A DNA stretch of 64,000 nucleotides from CAWUKT01 sp963923035 (GTDB lineage: Bacteria; Bacteroidota; Bacteroidia; J057; JADKCL01), in NCBI GenBank assembly GCA_963923035.1, contig CAWUKT010000025.1, positions 1 to 64,000 of the forward strand. Reading direction: 5' to 3'. The position numbers and the translations under genes are program-made. The notes under the pieces are model-generated. The model did no database searches and had not been told where the DNA came from. It worked only from the letters and a program-made list of their open reading frames with translations. Shown piece by piece: positions 35,715 to 44,556 of this stretch (positions within the stretch are counted from its first letter, which is position 1; each line of letters starts with the position of its first letter).

Positions 35715-37214
35715 ATGAAAACCTCAATCATTTTTACCCTCTTATTGTACTTTTCGTGCCCTTTCGTCTCGGCTCAGGTCTTCGACGGAATGTTTCTCGG
35801 GCCCGAAACCCAGCTGGGAGACCCCAATATCAGCTACGGCAACCCGGAATTTTCCCCCGACGGCAAGTACATGATCTGGTTCGAGCACGATACCCTGCTC
35901 CCTTCGGGGGAAGCCTACGGCAAGATGTGGCATTGTGGCATCGACATCGATACCAAGGCCCTGATTCCTGCGGATGGAAAAGGCTATTTGGCGTTCAATT
36001 CGTCGACCTATAAGCGGGCCAATATTGGGATTGATTCCAATGGGCCGTACTATGTCGGCGTCAACCTCGCCGGGCGTTTTGTGAAGGTCGAGATCACGGG
36101 CAATACCACGGGAACCAAGACCATCCTGCCTACGGCCCCGGATGTGCAGCGCCGCGGCATTTTTCCTTCGAAAAATCCCAATAGCAGCAAGCAGTACGTC
36201 TTTTATTTCCGGGCCGATGACTATCCCTTGCCCGGCGATGCCGATTCCATCGATGTGCGCTTCATCGACCTCGACTTTCCCACCAAGGAAATCCTGGTGG
36301 AACGTCAGTATGAGCCCGCCGGAGGCGGCTGGGCGGCCATGGACCTGGCGGTTCCCCGCTGGTTCAATGACCTCCACGAATTCACCTACGGTTATTTTGA
36401 TGCGAACAACCGCAACCAGACCCGCCTCGTGGAGATCACTTCCGACACCAATTTTACAACCACGAACATCACCAATGATGCGGTCCAACACAATGATCCC
36501 AGCCCGTTTTACTACCAAAACAAGCGGTATATCATGCCTGGGATCAATGGAGGACTGGAAATTCGGACCTACCGCGAGCCTTTCATCGGCAATATCTTCA
36601 ACCAGTTCCAAAGCTCGATTCCGGATACTTCCCTGTCCTTCCTCGACCAGCCCTGCCGGGCCCTGTCCAATGAGCCGTTTGTGATCAACGGCAATTACTA
36701 TTCGGTCTTTTTGCTCAGCGACTGTGCGCAGGGCGGTGCCTTCGTCAACAGCCGCGGCGAAGTCTGGCTGCACAAAATTGATGGCTCGTCCTCTCCCCTG
36801 CTGGTGCGCGTGAGTGAACCGGATACCGTCAATGTCATCAACGAACCCGAAGTGGTGTCCAATGGCCAAAAGGCCTGGCTGGTCTATTCCAAGTTTCCCA
36901 TCGGCCAATTTTCCCAGGGCCAGGACCGCATGTTCATGAAACTGCTGCGGGTACTCCCGACGCCCACTTCCAAGATGGAACCGACGGGCGGGCCGCAAGT
37001 GGCGCCCAACCCGACTGCCGGCGTGAGCCGCCTCAATTGGCCGGGACAGGTACCGGAGTTCAGCCTCCAGGTCACGGACATGACAGGTCGGACCATTCTG
37101 GAGGCCGAAAATACCAGTGAGATTGACCTCTCCACCCATCCCGCCGGCCTTTATTTCCTGAAAGTACGGGCTGCGGATGGCCAAGAATATGCTTACCGCA
37201 TCGTACGAAATTGA
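35715..37214 (+). CDS. T9SS-secreted beta-propeller-like protein
   Basis: 499 residues. Signal peptide ends F-V-S-A-Q. The next ~390 residues have repeated blades of the TolB/WD type, with N-P-E-F-S-P-D-G-K-Y-M-I-W-F near the start and W-L-V-Y-S-K-F-P near the end. The T9SS sorting domain begins at V-A-P-N-P-T-A-G and ends Y-A-Y-R-I-V-R-N. No catalytic residues were recognised. Single gene closed by a strong terminator. Confidence 0.82.
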   Translation: MKTSIIFTLLLYFSCPFVSAQVFDGMFLGPETQLGDPNISYGNPEFSPDGKYMIWFEHDTLLPSGEAYGKMWHCGIDIDTKALIPADGKGYLAFNSSTYKRANIGIDSNGPYYVGVNLAGRFVKVEITGNTTGTKTILPTAPDVQRRGIFPSKNPNSSKQYVFYFRADDYPLPGDADSIDVRFIDLDFPTKEILVERQYEPAGGGWAAMDLAVPRWFNDLHEFTYGYFDANNRNQTRLVEITSDTNFTTTNITNDAVQHNDPSPFYYQNKRYIMPGINGGLEIRTYREPFIGNIFNQFQSSIPDTSLSFLDQPCRALSNEPFVINGNYYSVFLLSDCAQGGAFVNSRGEVWLHKIDGSSSPLLVRVSEPDTVNVINEPEVVSNGQKAWLVYSKFPIGQFSQGQDRMFMKLLRVLPTPTSKMEPTGGPQVAPNPTAGVSRLNWPGQVPEFSLQVTDMTGRTILEAENTSEIDLSTHPAGLYFLKVRAADGQEYAYRIVRN

Positions 37215-37236
37215 GATTTTTCTTGAACGTAGTTGT

Positions 37237-37268
37237 CCCGAACCGCTCCGGCGGTTTGGGGATTTTTT
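37237..37268 (+). terminator. Terminator after the beta-propeller gene
   Basis: 10-bp stem with a G-T pair (CCCGAACCGC / GCGGTTTGGG), 4-nt loop, followed directly by GATTTTTTTC. It begins 23 nt after the stop. Confidence 0.9.
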
Positions 37269-37292
37269 TCTTCAATATCCCCAACCCATCAT

Positions 37293-37664
37293 TCAATTTC
37301 CATTCCCGAACAACTGCCCCCAGGGAATCACAAAGGGCAACAGCGCCACCCATACCACGAAAAACCACGCCATCGCGCGGGGAAAATTCTGGCCCTGCAT
37401 GACGGCGGGCAATGCGACCACCAGCAGCCAGCTTCCTTTGTAAATCAATTGGAAGAGGAGCACGAGGGACATTTGGCGGGGGAGAAATAAACCTATGGCG
37501 GACAGGAGGAAGATGGCTCCCCACAGGGCCCCGACGAGGCGGATGGCTTCCGAATAGGCAAATCCCTGGGTGAAAACGGTGGCGTGGGCAGTTTTCGGGA
37601 AAAAGAGACTGGAAATGCTGATCCAGCCGGCCACCAGGACATTGGCGGCGTACATGAGTTTCAT
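37293..37664 (-). CDS. Small four-helix membrane protein
   Basis: 123 residues from the ATG at 37664; in-frame ATGs at 37673 and 37691 would add 3 or 9 residues. Four hydrophobic segments of 18-22 residues fill most of the chain (A-A-N-V-L-V-A-G-W-I; A-I-F-L-L-S-A-I-G-L-F-L; L-V-L-L-F-Q-L-I-Y; A-W-F-F-V-V-W-V-A-L-L). Short loops and no catalytic motif. Family not recognised. Confidence 0.7.
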   Translation of the reverse strand: MKLMYAANVLVAGWISISSLFFPKTAHATVFTQGFAYSEAIRLVGALWGAIFLLSAIGLFLPRQMSLVLLFQLIYKGSWLLVVALPAVMQGQNFPRAMAWFFVVWVALLPFVIPWGQLFGNGN

Positions 37665-37730
37665 CGTGATCATGGGACCAAGATCACGCAAGGCTCACAG
37701 AACCCGGCTAACCCGGGTTAGGAAATGCAA

Positions 37731-38150
37731 TCAATCGATTTCGATGGAGATGGTCTTGGAGCTGCCGGTGAAACTGAAGCTGCAAGACTCGAAGGAAGGC
37801 GGACCGAAGGTCCCGGAGGCGTTGTTGGAAAAGCCGTAGTCTTCGGTGGGCATGCCGAAAAAGTTGGTGTTGAGCTCGCGGTTGCGGTCCTCGTCGTGGT
37901 AAATGGCCACGGAGTAAGTACCCCGGGGAAGATTGGAAAACCGAATGGTTTGGGATTCGCCCGTCACCGGAACTTCCCTCTTTTGGTAGGCATACTCATC
38001 GTCCGGGAACTCTTTGGACTGGTTGAACACCGCGATCCGGATATTGCCTTCCACCTCCTCAATTCCCTTCACTTTCACATCCAGATTCTGGGCCATCCCC
38101 ATTCCGATACCCAAAATTCCCAAGGTCAGAACCAACAAAGTCTTTTTCAT
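37731..38150 (-). CDS. DUF2141 family secreted protein
   Basis: 139 residues with a signal peptide ending G-M-G-M-A-Q. The rest is one DUF2141 beta-sandwich: N-I-R-I-A-V-F-N near the start, Y-S-V-A-I-Y-H-D-E-D-R-N in the middle, and the hallmark F-F-G-M-P-T-E-D-Y-G-F-S-N-N-A followed by F-G-P-P-S-F-E. Function in Bacteroidota is unknown. There is no T9SS domain, so it is probably periplasmic. It follows the Omp28-like gene with a terminator between them. Confidence 0.88.
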   Translation of the reverse strand: MKKTLLVLTLGILGIGMGMAQNLDVKVKGIEEVEGNIRIAVFNQSKEFPDDEYAYQKREVPVTGESQTIRFSNLPRGTYSVAIYHDEDRNRELNTNFFGMPTEDYGFSNNASGTFGPPSFESCSFSFTGSSKTISIEID

Positions 38151-38215
38151 ACCCCATTACAACGAGAATTCCTTCGGCTTAGTTTGGACGATGAGGACAT
38201 TTTTCCCCGGAAAAT

Positions 38216-38252
38216 AAAAAAAACCGCCCCAGAGGGATTCCCCGGGGCGGCC
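38216..38252 (-). terminator. Terminator after the Omp28-like gene
   Basis: CCGCCCC ... GGGGCGG stem, 13-nt loop that can pair further, on the minus strand followed by eight T. It lies 20 nt after the stop at 38271. Confidence 0.9.
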
Positions 38253-38270
38253 GTTCTGAGACGAAATTGC

Positions 38271-40253
38271 TTACCTGCTTATAATTAGCTTTTCGTTGAA
38301 TTGTCCGAGTTCGGAATCTACGCGGATGAAGTAGGCTCCGGCGGGCAAGTCAGCAGCGTTGAACCAGACCTTGTGCTCACCCGGGGTGAAGCGGGCTTCC
38401 TTCATGACCTGGACCAATTGGCCTTGCATGTTGTAGATGGAGAAGTTGGCCTGGGTGGCTTTGTGGAATTCAACCGAGATCGCGCCAATTCCAGAGGCGG
38501 GGTTCGGGAACACACCCAGAGAGCGGCTTTCTTCGATCGGAGCAGCGGCGGAGACGCCGTTGTCGGGACCAGCAGCAGCTACGTTCAGGACTTCGTTCCG
38601 CTTGTAGTTGTCGTCGTAGCGGACGAGAGCACCTACCAGACGCATGTCGTTGATGTCAATTCCCGCGTCGAGCGTGAAACTGAACTGCTCTACGAAGACG
38701 TCGCCGGGGTTGACCGTCGAGGGGATGGTGCCGGTCTGACCGAAGCCGGTCAGGGGCAGCTGGCGCACGACGCCGTCGATGCTGCGGGAACCATGCTTCA
38801 CATTGTCTTCTACTACGTAGAGGACGAAGCGCAGGTCACCCATTGCGTAGTCGACAAAGCGGGAGACCAATTGGCCGGTGACTTCGCGGGTCGCGGGATC
38901 AAACTGGTTGTAGACCTCTACGCTGACCGGGGTCAGGGCGTTCAGGCGGTTGGTTACATCGGTGTTCCAGCTGGCGGAGTTGACAACCGGATTCTGGCCG
39001 AAGGTACGGCCGGCACGGTCAACCATGCCCATCGGAATGCCCACCACGTTGAAGAAGGTGTTCAGGCCGGTGCTGTTGTTGACCAGAGAGGTAGAACCCG
39101 TCAGGTGAACCTGCACCGGGAATACCTGGTTAGGCCAGCTCGACACGAGGTCGTCGGCGTCGTCCATACCGTAAGCGGTACAGCCACAAGCGGTTCCCTG
39201 GAAGGTTTCCACGAGGATGTTCTTCGGAGCGCTGTTGCCGATCATGGTGACCAGATCGATGTCAAAGGTGTCGTTGTCGGTTTGGAGGTCGCCGTTACCA
39301 TTCAGGTCGCTGATCCAAACTTTGAGGTGGTAGCCCTGGCCTGCGGTGGGGAAGTCCAGGACGTTCGGGATGACGTATTCAAATTCACCGCCGTGGGCGG
39401 TCAGGTAGAGCGTGTTGAGGCTCTGGGTGTTGACCGGACCGTTGTCCAACTGGTAGTTGAGGTCAAAGGTGGTCACACTGTTCTTTCCGTAGTTCTTGAT
39501 GGTACCGCTGAGGTCATAGGTGCCAGCGGCCAGAGAGGGGCTGATGTTGATGTCTTCGGTGCCAAGGTCCCAATCGAACTGGGTGCCGGTGCGGTAGTCA
39601 AAGACGAAGTCGTCGAGGATGACCGACTGCAGGTCGGGGAACTGGGTCATGGGCGAGCTCTGGATCATGTGGCCATCGGTTCCCGATGCGTTTTCACATC
39701 CGAGTGTTCCATCGGTGGCGAAGGGGCTGGAAACAGATTCGTCCCATACGATGTCGAAGCTGGCGCCTTCGTACAAGCGGAGGGTCATGGTGACAGAAGC
39801 GGCCGTAGACTTCCGGGTGACATTGTCCCACTGGATACAAATGACACGGTGAGGCGCAGCGCCATACTCCCAGGTGCGCACGACGCCACCGGAGTTCAAT
39901 TCGAAGTCGTCCCAAAAAGCGTAAATGGCATTGTTGGGGCCGCCAGGATCCGGAATGGCAGTGTTGCTTCCGTAGCTGACGGTGGCATTCTGATCGAAGG
40001 TGATGTAACCATTGTCAGAAACCTTGTAGCCATTCACAGACTGGCCAAAGAAGTTCCAGGTGAACGGCAGGTTGATCCAGGAAGAAAGGACGTCGTCTCC
40101 TGATGTCAGAAGATCGACATTCAAATCGGTCTGGTTGTAGTCATAAGGAGGCGCAGAGCCTTCCTCATAGATGAAGAAATAGTCTTGGGCGGGGAGCAGG
40201 TTGCCCACCATGACGAGCGTACAAGCAAACAGTAATCGTCTAAGTTTTTGCAT
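38271..40253 (-). CDS. Omp28-like surface protein with T9SS sorting domain
   Basis: 660 residues. Signal peptide ends L-L-P-A-Q. The first ~240 residues are beta-rich with aromatic strands (W-N-F-F-G-Q-S-V-N-G-Y, N-A-I-Y-A-F-W-D-D-F). From about 340 to 560 the sequence matches the Omp28 domain of Bacteroidota: thioredoxin-like start V-E-T-F-Q-G-T-A-C-G-C, then I-P-M-G-M-V-D-R and the partner half with R-F-V-L-Y-V-V-E-D. The C-G-C replaces a thioredoxin C-x-x-C. Sorting domain: V-F-P-N-P-A-S-G to the end. Probably outer-surface; role unknown. Confidence 0.85.
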   Translation of the reverse strand: MQKLRRLLFACTLVMVGNLLPAQDYFFIYEEGSAPPYDYNQTDLNVDLLTSGDDVLSSWINLPFTWNFFGQSVNGYKVSDNGYITFDQNATVSYGSNTAIPDPGGPNNAIYAFWDDFELNSGGVVRTWEYGAAPHRVICIQWDNVTRKSTAASVTMTLRLYEGASFDIVWDESVSSPFATDGTLGCENASGTDGHMIQSSPMTQFPDLQSVILDDFVFDYRTGTQFDWDLGTEDINISPSLAAGTYDLSGTIKNYGKNSVTTFDLNYQLDNGPVNTQSLNTLYLTAHGGEFEYVIPNVLDFPTAGQGYHLKVWISDLNGNGDLQTDNDTFDIDLVTMIGNSAPKNILVETFQGTACGCTAYGMDDADDLVSSWPNQVFPVQVHLTGSTSLVNNSTGLNTFFNVVGIPMGMVDRAGRTFGQNPVVNSASWNTDVTNRLNALTPVSVEVYNQFDPATREVTGQLVSRFVDYAMGDLRFVLYVVEDNVKHGSRSIDGVVRQLPLTGFGQTGTIPSTVNPGDVFVEQFSFTLDAGIDINDMRLVGALVRYDDNYKRNEVLNVAAAGPDNGVSAAAPIEESRSLGVFPNPASGIGAISVEFHKATQANFSIYNMQGQLVQVMKEARFTPGEHKVWFNAADLPAGAYFIRVDSELGQFNEKLIISR

Positions 40254-40731
40254 AGTCTGGATTTCGGGTTAACAAAAAACAAGGAAAACAGAATCCTTGC
40301 CCAAAGAACGTGGGTTAGTACTCGGCGTATTCCAAACAAATGATGATAAGTAGTGTCACCATGAATATAGGCATAAAAAGTCGTGGAATAGAAAATCAGG
40401 GATGAGTGGTGCGAATGTGGTAACCAACGGTCATTTCCCCCTCATGTTTGGTGGCCCTTTGTGAAGGAATGGTCCCCCCACCTGACTGAACGGTACATCC
40501 CTCCGGACTGGTAGCCCCAACTGCCCAAACCAACCTAAAAGCTGCGTGAAAATGGAGTCAAATCCCTTCCCCAGGAAAATATTTCAACTTTAGAACTAAT
40601 TAATTTTAGGCCTTTGGGGGGAGAGAGGGGACATTTTGACGGGGAATTCCAGATATATTCAAAATAAGGCCGAACCAAACGCCCAACTTTTTGTTTAACC
40701 TTCATTAGGAAAAAGTAAAACACAAAACGTT
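40254..40731. other. Intergenic region upstream of the rhodopsin gene
   Basis: 478 bp between the divergent Omp28-like gene and the rhodopsin gene. AT-rich stretches lie at about 40585-40610 (ACTAATTAATTTTA) and 40650-40670 (TATATTC). No exact TAnnTTTG match, and no TTTG -33 at the right spacing, could be found, although the rhodopsin is expected to be strongly expressed. No small gene is visible. Confidence 0.4.
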
Positions 40732-41487
40732 ATGGTATTTGCAGATGTACTTACATTGCCCAAGAACGACCCAGTAGCCTTTACTTTTTTCACTGGCTAC
40801 ATGGCGATGTTCGCGGCTTCGGTCTTCTTCTTCTTTGAGAGAGGCCGGGTCGACAACAAGTGGAAGACCTCTATGCTGGTATCCGGTCTGATTACCGGTA
40901 TCGCAGCGGTCCACTACTATTACATGCGGGATTATTACCAGGCCACTGGTGAGAACCCCACCGTCCTCCGCTACATTGACTGGACCCTTACGGTGCCGTT
41001 GATGTGTATCGAATTCTATCTCCTCCTGCGTCCCGCCGGAGCAAAGAGCAGCCTCCTTGTAAAGCTAATTGGTGCCTCAGCCCTAATGCTTGTTGCCGGT
41101 TATATCGGTGAAGCATTCACGGATGGATCCATGGCTCACTCCGTTATTTGGGGTGTGATCTCCACCATCGGTTACGTTTACATCCTGTATTCGGCCTGGT
41201 TTGGTGAAATCAAGCAGCTGGCTGCTAACAACTCTTCTCCCAAAGTACAGAAAGGTATCAAGGCTCTGGCTTGGTTCGTTCTGGTTGGTTGGGCCATCTA
41301 CCCGATCGGCTACATGGCCATGCCTGGTGGTTGGCTGGGTGCTGACGGCGCTGGTCTCCTCCGTCCGTCTGACCTGGACCTCGTTTACAACGTTGGTGAC
41401 GCCATCAACAAGATCGGCTTCGGTCTGGTTGTCTACGGTATCGCTATCAACGAGTCCCGGAAGGCTTCTGCCGCTACCGCAGCTTAA
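40732..41487 (+). CDS. Proteorhodopsin-type light-driven proton pump
   Basis: 251 residues with seven hydrophobic helices. Retinal lysine is Lys227 (D223-A-I-N-K227) in helix G. The helix C triad is Asp83, Thr87, Glu94 (R-Y-I-D-W-T-L-T), the DTE set of outward proton pumps: Asp83 proton acceptor, Glu94 donor. His61 sits 22 residues before Asp83, as the conserved pump histidine. The spectral-tuning site (Asp+8) is Met91, which points to green absorption. Helix E has W-G141-V-I-S-T, Gly at the fenestration position of xanthorhodopsin. Codon use is very biased (GCT, GGT, GTT, AAC, GAC), as in highly expressed genes. No retinal or carotenoid genes are nearby. A terminator follows. Confidence 0.96.
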   Translation: MVFADVLTLPKNDPVAFTFFTGYMAMFAASVFFFFERGRVDNKWKTSMLVSGLITGIAAVHYYYMRDYYQATGENPTVLRYIDWTLTVPLMCIEFYLLLRPAGAKSSLLVKLIGASALMLVAGYIGEAFTDGSMAHSVIWGVISTIGYVYILYSAWFGEIKQLAANNSSPKVQKGIKALAWFVLVGWAIYPIGYMAMPGGWLGADGAGLLRPSDLDLVYNVGDAINKIGFGLVVYGIAINESRKASAATAA

Positions 41488-41506
41488 GTTGTCCTCGATC
41501 AAGAAT

Positions 41507-41539
41507 AAAAAGGGATGCCCACCGGGTTTCCCTTTTTTT
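41507..41539 (+). terminator. Terminator after the rhodopsin gene
   Basis: Hairpin AAAAAGGGA / TCCCTTTTTTT with an inner CCC/GGG pair, about 20 nt after the rhodopsin stop, ending in seven T. Confidence 0.85.
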
Positions 41540-41850
41540 CTTTTGTTTCCTCCAGCCCCCTCCCCTTCTTTCGTTTTTCTGATTTGTCCTATCTCTTCAT
41601 TGTCCCTTCTACCTGCTGAGCGTTCCTGATTTTCCTTTCCCTTCGTCTCCTCCCTTTATTTCCCCTTCCTTTCTCTCACTCCCTTCATTTCCCCAGACCA
41701 ATCCCTTCCAATTCTCCTTCCTCCATTCTTTCCCTCCAATCCATCTGACATTTTCCCACTCCCATTTACCTTCCCTCACTTATCATGCTCCTCAACCTTC
41801 CAGTGACTCCTCCCTCCTTTCGGTTAACCGTTTCTCCTATCTCACATCAA
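41540..41850. other. Polypyrimidine tract after the rhodopsin gene
   Basis: About 310 bp on the plus strand are overwhelmingly C and T, with few purines and no stable secondary structure or credible gene. The following stretch (41851-42100) has normal composition; a 70-codon frame there (41855-42067) shows no gene-like features and is not called. Confidence 0.6.
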
Positions 41851-42101
41851 TAAAATGCCAGGTGGGAAACAGCTTGAGCAGGAAAAAAGATGCCGGGGTC
41901 AAGGGAAGACGAATGATCATAGCCGTGATGCCTCAATCCTAAAAGTACGGATCAATTCCTGGGCCCAAACTCGCTACGCCCAATTGGCGATGTACTCCTT
42001 ATATAGATGGGTTGAGTTCGGAATACTGGGGCCATTCTCAGTACGCCATATCCATCCGTCCATTTGATTGGGGAGTGGAAGATCAAAGAATTGCAGGTAA
42101 C

Positions 42102-42131
42102 AAAAAAGGGCCTCTCAAACGAGAGACCCTT
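42102..42131 (-). terminator. Terminator after the lipoprotein gene
   Basis: Stem AAGGG-CTCTC / GAGAG-CCCTT with one mismatch and a 4-nt loop, followed on the minus strand by TTTTTTG. It lies 26 nt after the stop at 42157. Confidence 0.85.
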
Positions 42132-42156
42132 GTTATAATAATTATGCGTAATCGAA

Positions 42157-44055
42157 TCAGGGGCAGGTCAGGTAGTTGTTCTGCTTGACACCGTCGCGGA
42201 AGGAGTTGTTGATCTTCTTGAGGGCGCCATTGATTTGACCTTTGGTGTAGGTAGTGGAGCAGCCACCGAGTACCTTGTCGGCTTCTTCGATGAGCTCGTT
42301 AACGCTCAGGCCAGCGAATACACCGTTTCGGATGAGGAGGTTACCGAAGGCGAAGTCAGCGTTGCCGAGGTTCGGGTCAACTTCGTCAAACTTCACGTTC
42401 ATCTTAGCAGTAGCCAGGCGACCAGCGAGGGTAGAAGCAAATCCACCAGTGATGCCGGGGTAGCAAGCGTTGCTGAGGTTGCCGGGGCGGCTCAGCTTGA
42501 GGCCAGCGATGGCGCCGGAACCGGAGAAGGATACGGAGATGCGGGCTACGTTGTGGGCAGCTTCACCGTTGATGAGGGTAGAGACAAACTTGTGAGAGTT
42601 GTTGCCGATCTGGGGGCATTCCCACATTTGAGTGGTTCCGTCAGCGAACTGGAAGATGATTTCGTTGTCAGCGTGGTCGTCGAGGTCGAGCATGTCGAGG
42701 CCTTCAACGGAGATGGGCTGATTGAAGTCGAAGTAGATGATACCACCAGCAGCGTCGTCATCAGGATTGTCTACGCGACCGTCGTTGTTGTTATCACGAA
42801 CGTTTTCAGCGAGGATGATGACGTTTCCGAGGGCCTGATCGTTGCGGCCAGCGGGGTTGGTTCCACCGTTGCCGATGCCGGGGCCACCGTAAGCCTGGTT
42901 GGGAGTACCGAGGTCGGTGTCTCCACCAGTCGGGTTGCTGGAGTCGAAGATGATGACATCACCGGTGCGGCCGCCGTGGTTGCTGACACCAGAGATGGTC
43001 AGGCCAACTTCGTCGTACTGGGTGGTGATGAAGGTACCTTTGGCGAGCGGAGCGCCGTTGCCACCCGTGAGACCGTCGGTGTCGAAGTCAACTTCGAAGG
43101 ACTCGGAGGGGAAAAATCCGGGGCAGAGGTTTTCGTTCGGGTTTTTGAATTTACCGTTCGGGTCAGTCAGGTTGCTGGTAAGGATTTTGCCGCCTTTGGA
43201 GGGGAGGAAGTTGTTGGCTGCCTGAGCGGAGGAGAGGGTCATGGTGTAACCGGTGGCGCAACCGAGCTGGAGACCAGCGGGGAAAGCGGAAGCGAAGAGC
43301 TGCTCACGTACGGTACCGCCGATGCCATCCTGGCCACATACACCGTAACCGCACTGGTTGAAGGTGGTGAAGTCGAGGGTACAAACTTGGGGAGCAGTAC
43401 AGGGAACGTTGCACCAGGGGGTGATCAGGCCGTTGGTAGAATTCATTTGGGGGTTGTTACCGTCATTCCACTTGGTATTGTAGAGCCATACGACGTTTTC
43501 GGTGCCGGGGAGGAACTGGTTCGGGTCAGCGCTCCAGGGGCTGATCTGACCGATGGTGATCTTGGCGAGGACGACGTCACAGTCGGTGAAGTTGGTGGCA
43601 GCGACCTGGAAAGGCCAGCTGTTGACAACCGGGTTGATGTCGTCGGTGATCCAGCGGGCGTCGATGACGGGGATGCCGTTGGGGGCGAAAGTCAAGTCGG
43701 ACATTTTACCAATGTAGACTTCCTGTTTGTTGGCGTACCATCCGTACTGGAGCTGGTAGCTGATTTCGAAGAGGTCTTCACCGTTGATGTCCTGGCCGTT
43801 CATCATCTTAACGCTCTGGGCCCAGGGGGTTCCGGTAGCGCCGTTGAGGGTAGAACCAGCTTGAGCCAGATCAAGGTCAATGATCGGGCTGCAAATTTCT
43901 TCAAGGTTACGGTGCGGGCCGAGGGCGTCAGCCTGCAGGGAGGGGGATCCGTTGTTGGCAGAGTTGTCCTTGGGAGCGACGGTGTCGGGCTTACAAGAGA
44001 AGAGCACGAACGCCGTCAGGAAGGCCAAGCTCAGTGATTTAGTCAAAGATTTCAT
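42157..44055 (-). CDS. Large outer-surface lipoprotein
   Basis: 632 residues. Type II signal with lipobox L-F-S-C, lipid-modified Cys21, followed by K-P-D-T. The ectodomain (from about 40) is Asn/Gly/Asp rich with strands, a calcium-type loop (D-N-N-N-D-G-R-V-D-N-P-D-D-D) and a F-D-S-S-N-P-T-G-G-D segment. The last ~100 residues are helical. There is no T9SS domain; an acidic +2/+3 stretch is absent, so localisation is uncertain. Codon use is heavily biased towards AAC, GAC, GCT, GGT, TTC, unlike most genes here. Family not recognised. Convergent with the rhodopsin gene. Confidence 0.8.
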   Translation of the reverse strand: MKSLTKSLSLAFLTAFVLFSCKPDTVAPKDNSANNGSPSLQADALGPHRNLEEICSPIIDLDLAQAGSTLNGATGTPWAQSVKMMNGQDINGEDLFEISYQLQYGWYANKQEVYIGKMSDLTFAPNGIPVIDARWITDDINPVVNSWPFQVAATNFTDCDVVLAKITIGQISPWSADPNQFLPGTENVVWLYNTKWNDGNNPQMNSTNGLITPWCNVPCTAPQVCTLDFTTFNQCGYGVCGQDGIGGTVREQLFASAFPAGLQLGCATGYTMTLSSAQAANNFLPSKGGKILTSNLTDPNGKFKNPNENLCPGFFPSESFEVDFDTDGLTGGNGAPLAKGTFITTQYDEVGLTISGVSNHGGRTGDVIIFDSSNPTGGDTDLGTPNQAYGGPGIGNGGTNPAGRNDQALGNVIILAENVRDNNNDGRVDNPDDDAAGGIIYFDFNQPISVEGLDMLDLDDHADNEIIFQFADGTTQMWECPQIGNNSHKFVSTLINGEAAHNVARISVSFSGSGAIAGLKLSRPGNLSNACYPGITGGFASTLAGRLATAKMNVKFDEVDPNLGNADFAFGNLLIRNGVFAGLSVNELIEEADKVLGGCSTTYTKGQINGALKKINNSFRDGVKQNNYLTCP

Positions 44056-44556
44056 TACACGCGAATTAGAATGATAGAAGTTGTTGAGAGGATTATACTC
44101 AGTTACTGTAGTTCAGAGTTAGTTCGACAAAAGTCAACTTTCACCGATTACATTCCAAAGATGCACTTCCATGTAATATTTTCCAAACAATTTTAAGAAA
44201 AATTGCACATTCACTTTTATTCTTTCCTCCACCCCCCATTTTCCGCAATCTGAGCCTTTTGGGACCCTTATGACAAAATATTATTCGGCTAAGAAGCGCT
44301 TTTATCACTAATAATGAGCTAAAAAGCCTTCCAAAGTCTCATTTCCCCGCCCTTCAAATATGTAGGAGTTTCGAGCTAGGGTCCAAAAATACAGAGCCAG
44401 GAAACCCCTCTTTTTACACACTTCTAACAAAAACCTTTCATAAATGCCCCTAATCCCACCCTTCCATAGTCAACACCACAGAAACCCTCCATGTAATAAA
44501 AAAGACTAAAATGTAAATTTTTGATTTTGCTTGATGGGAACTTCCATCAAATGAGG
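44056..44556. other. Intergenic region between lipoprotein and TPR kinase genes
   Basis: 500 bp, AT-rich, no credible coding frame. It must hold the promoter of the lipoprotein gene (reading left) and the end of the kinase gene. Only a pyrimidine-rich patch (about 44210-44240) and the hairpin at 44531-44550 stand out. Confidence 0.35.
44531..44550 (-). terminator. Hairpin after the TPR kinase gene
   Basis: 7-bp perfect inverted repeat TTGATGG ... CCATCAA with a 6-nt loop, 7 nt after the minus-strand stop, followed by GCAAAATCAAAAATTT. Moderate terminator. Confidence 0.5.

Noticed and set aside
38301..40103. 600-codon plus-strand frame opposite the Omp28-like gene
   Set aside because: Open only because the real gene avoids codons whose complements are stops; the opposite frame has T9SS and Omp28 motifs, this one has none.
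41855..42067. 70-codon plus-strand frame before the lipoprotein terminator
   Set aside because: No signal, motif or promoter, and composition unlike nearby genes.
42235..44037. 600-codon plus-strand frame opposite the lipoprotein gene
   Set aside because: Same artefact of strong codon bias; Val/Glu/Gly-rich translation without family features.
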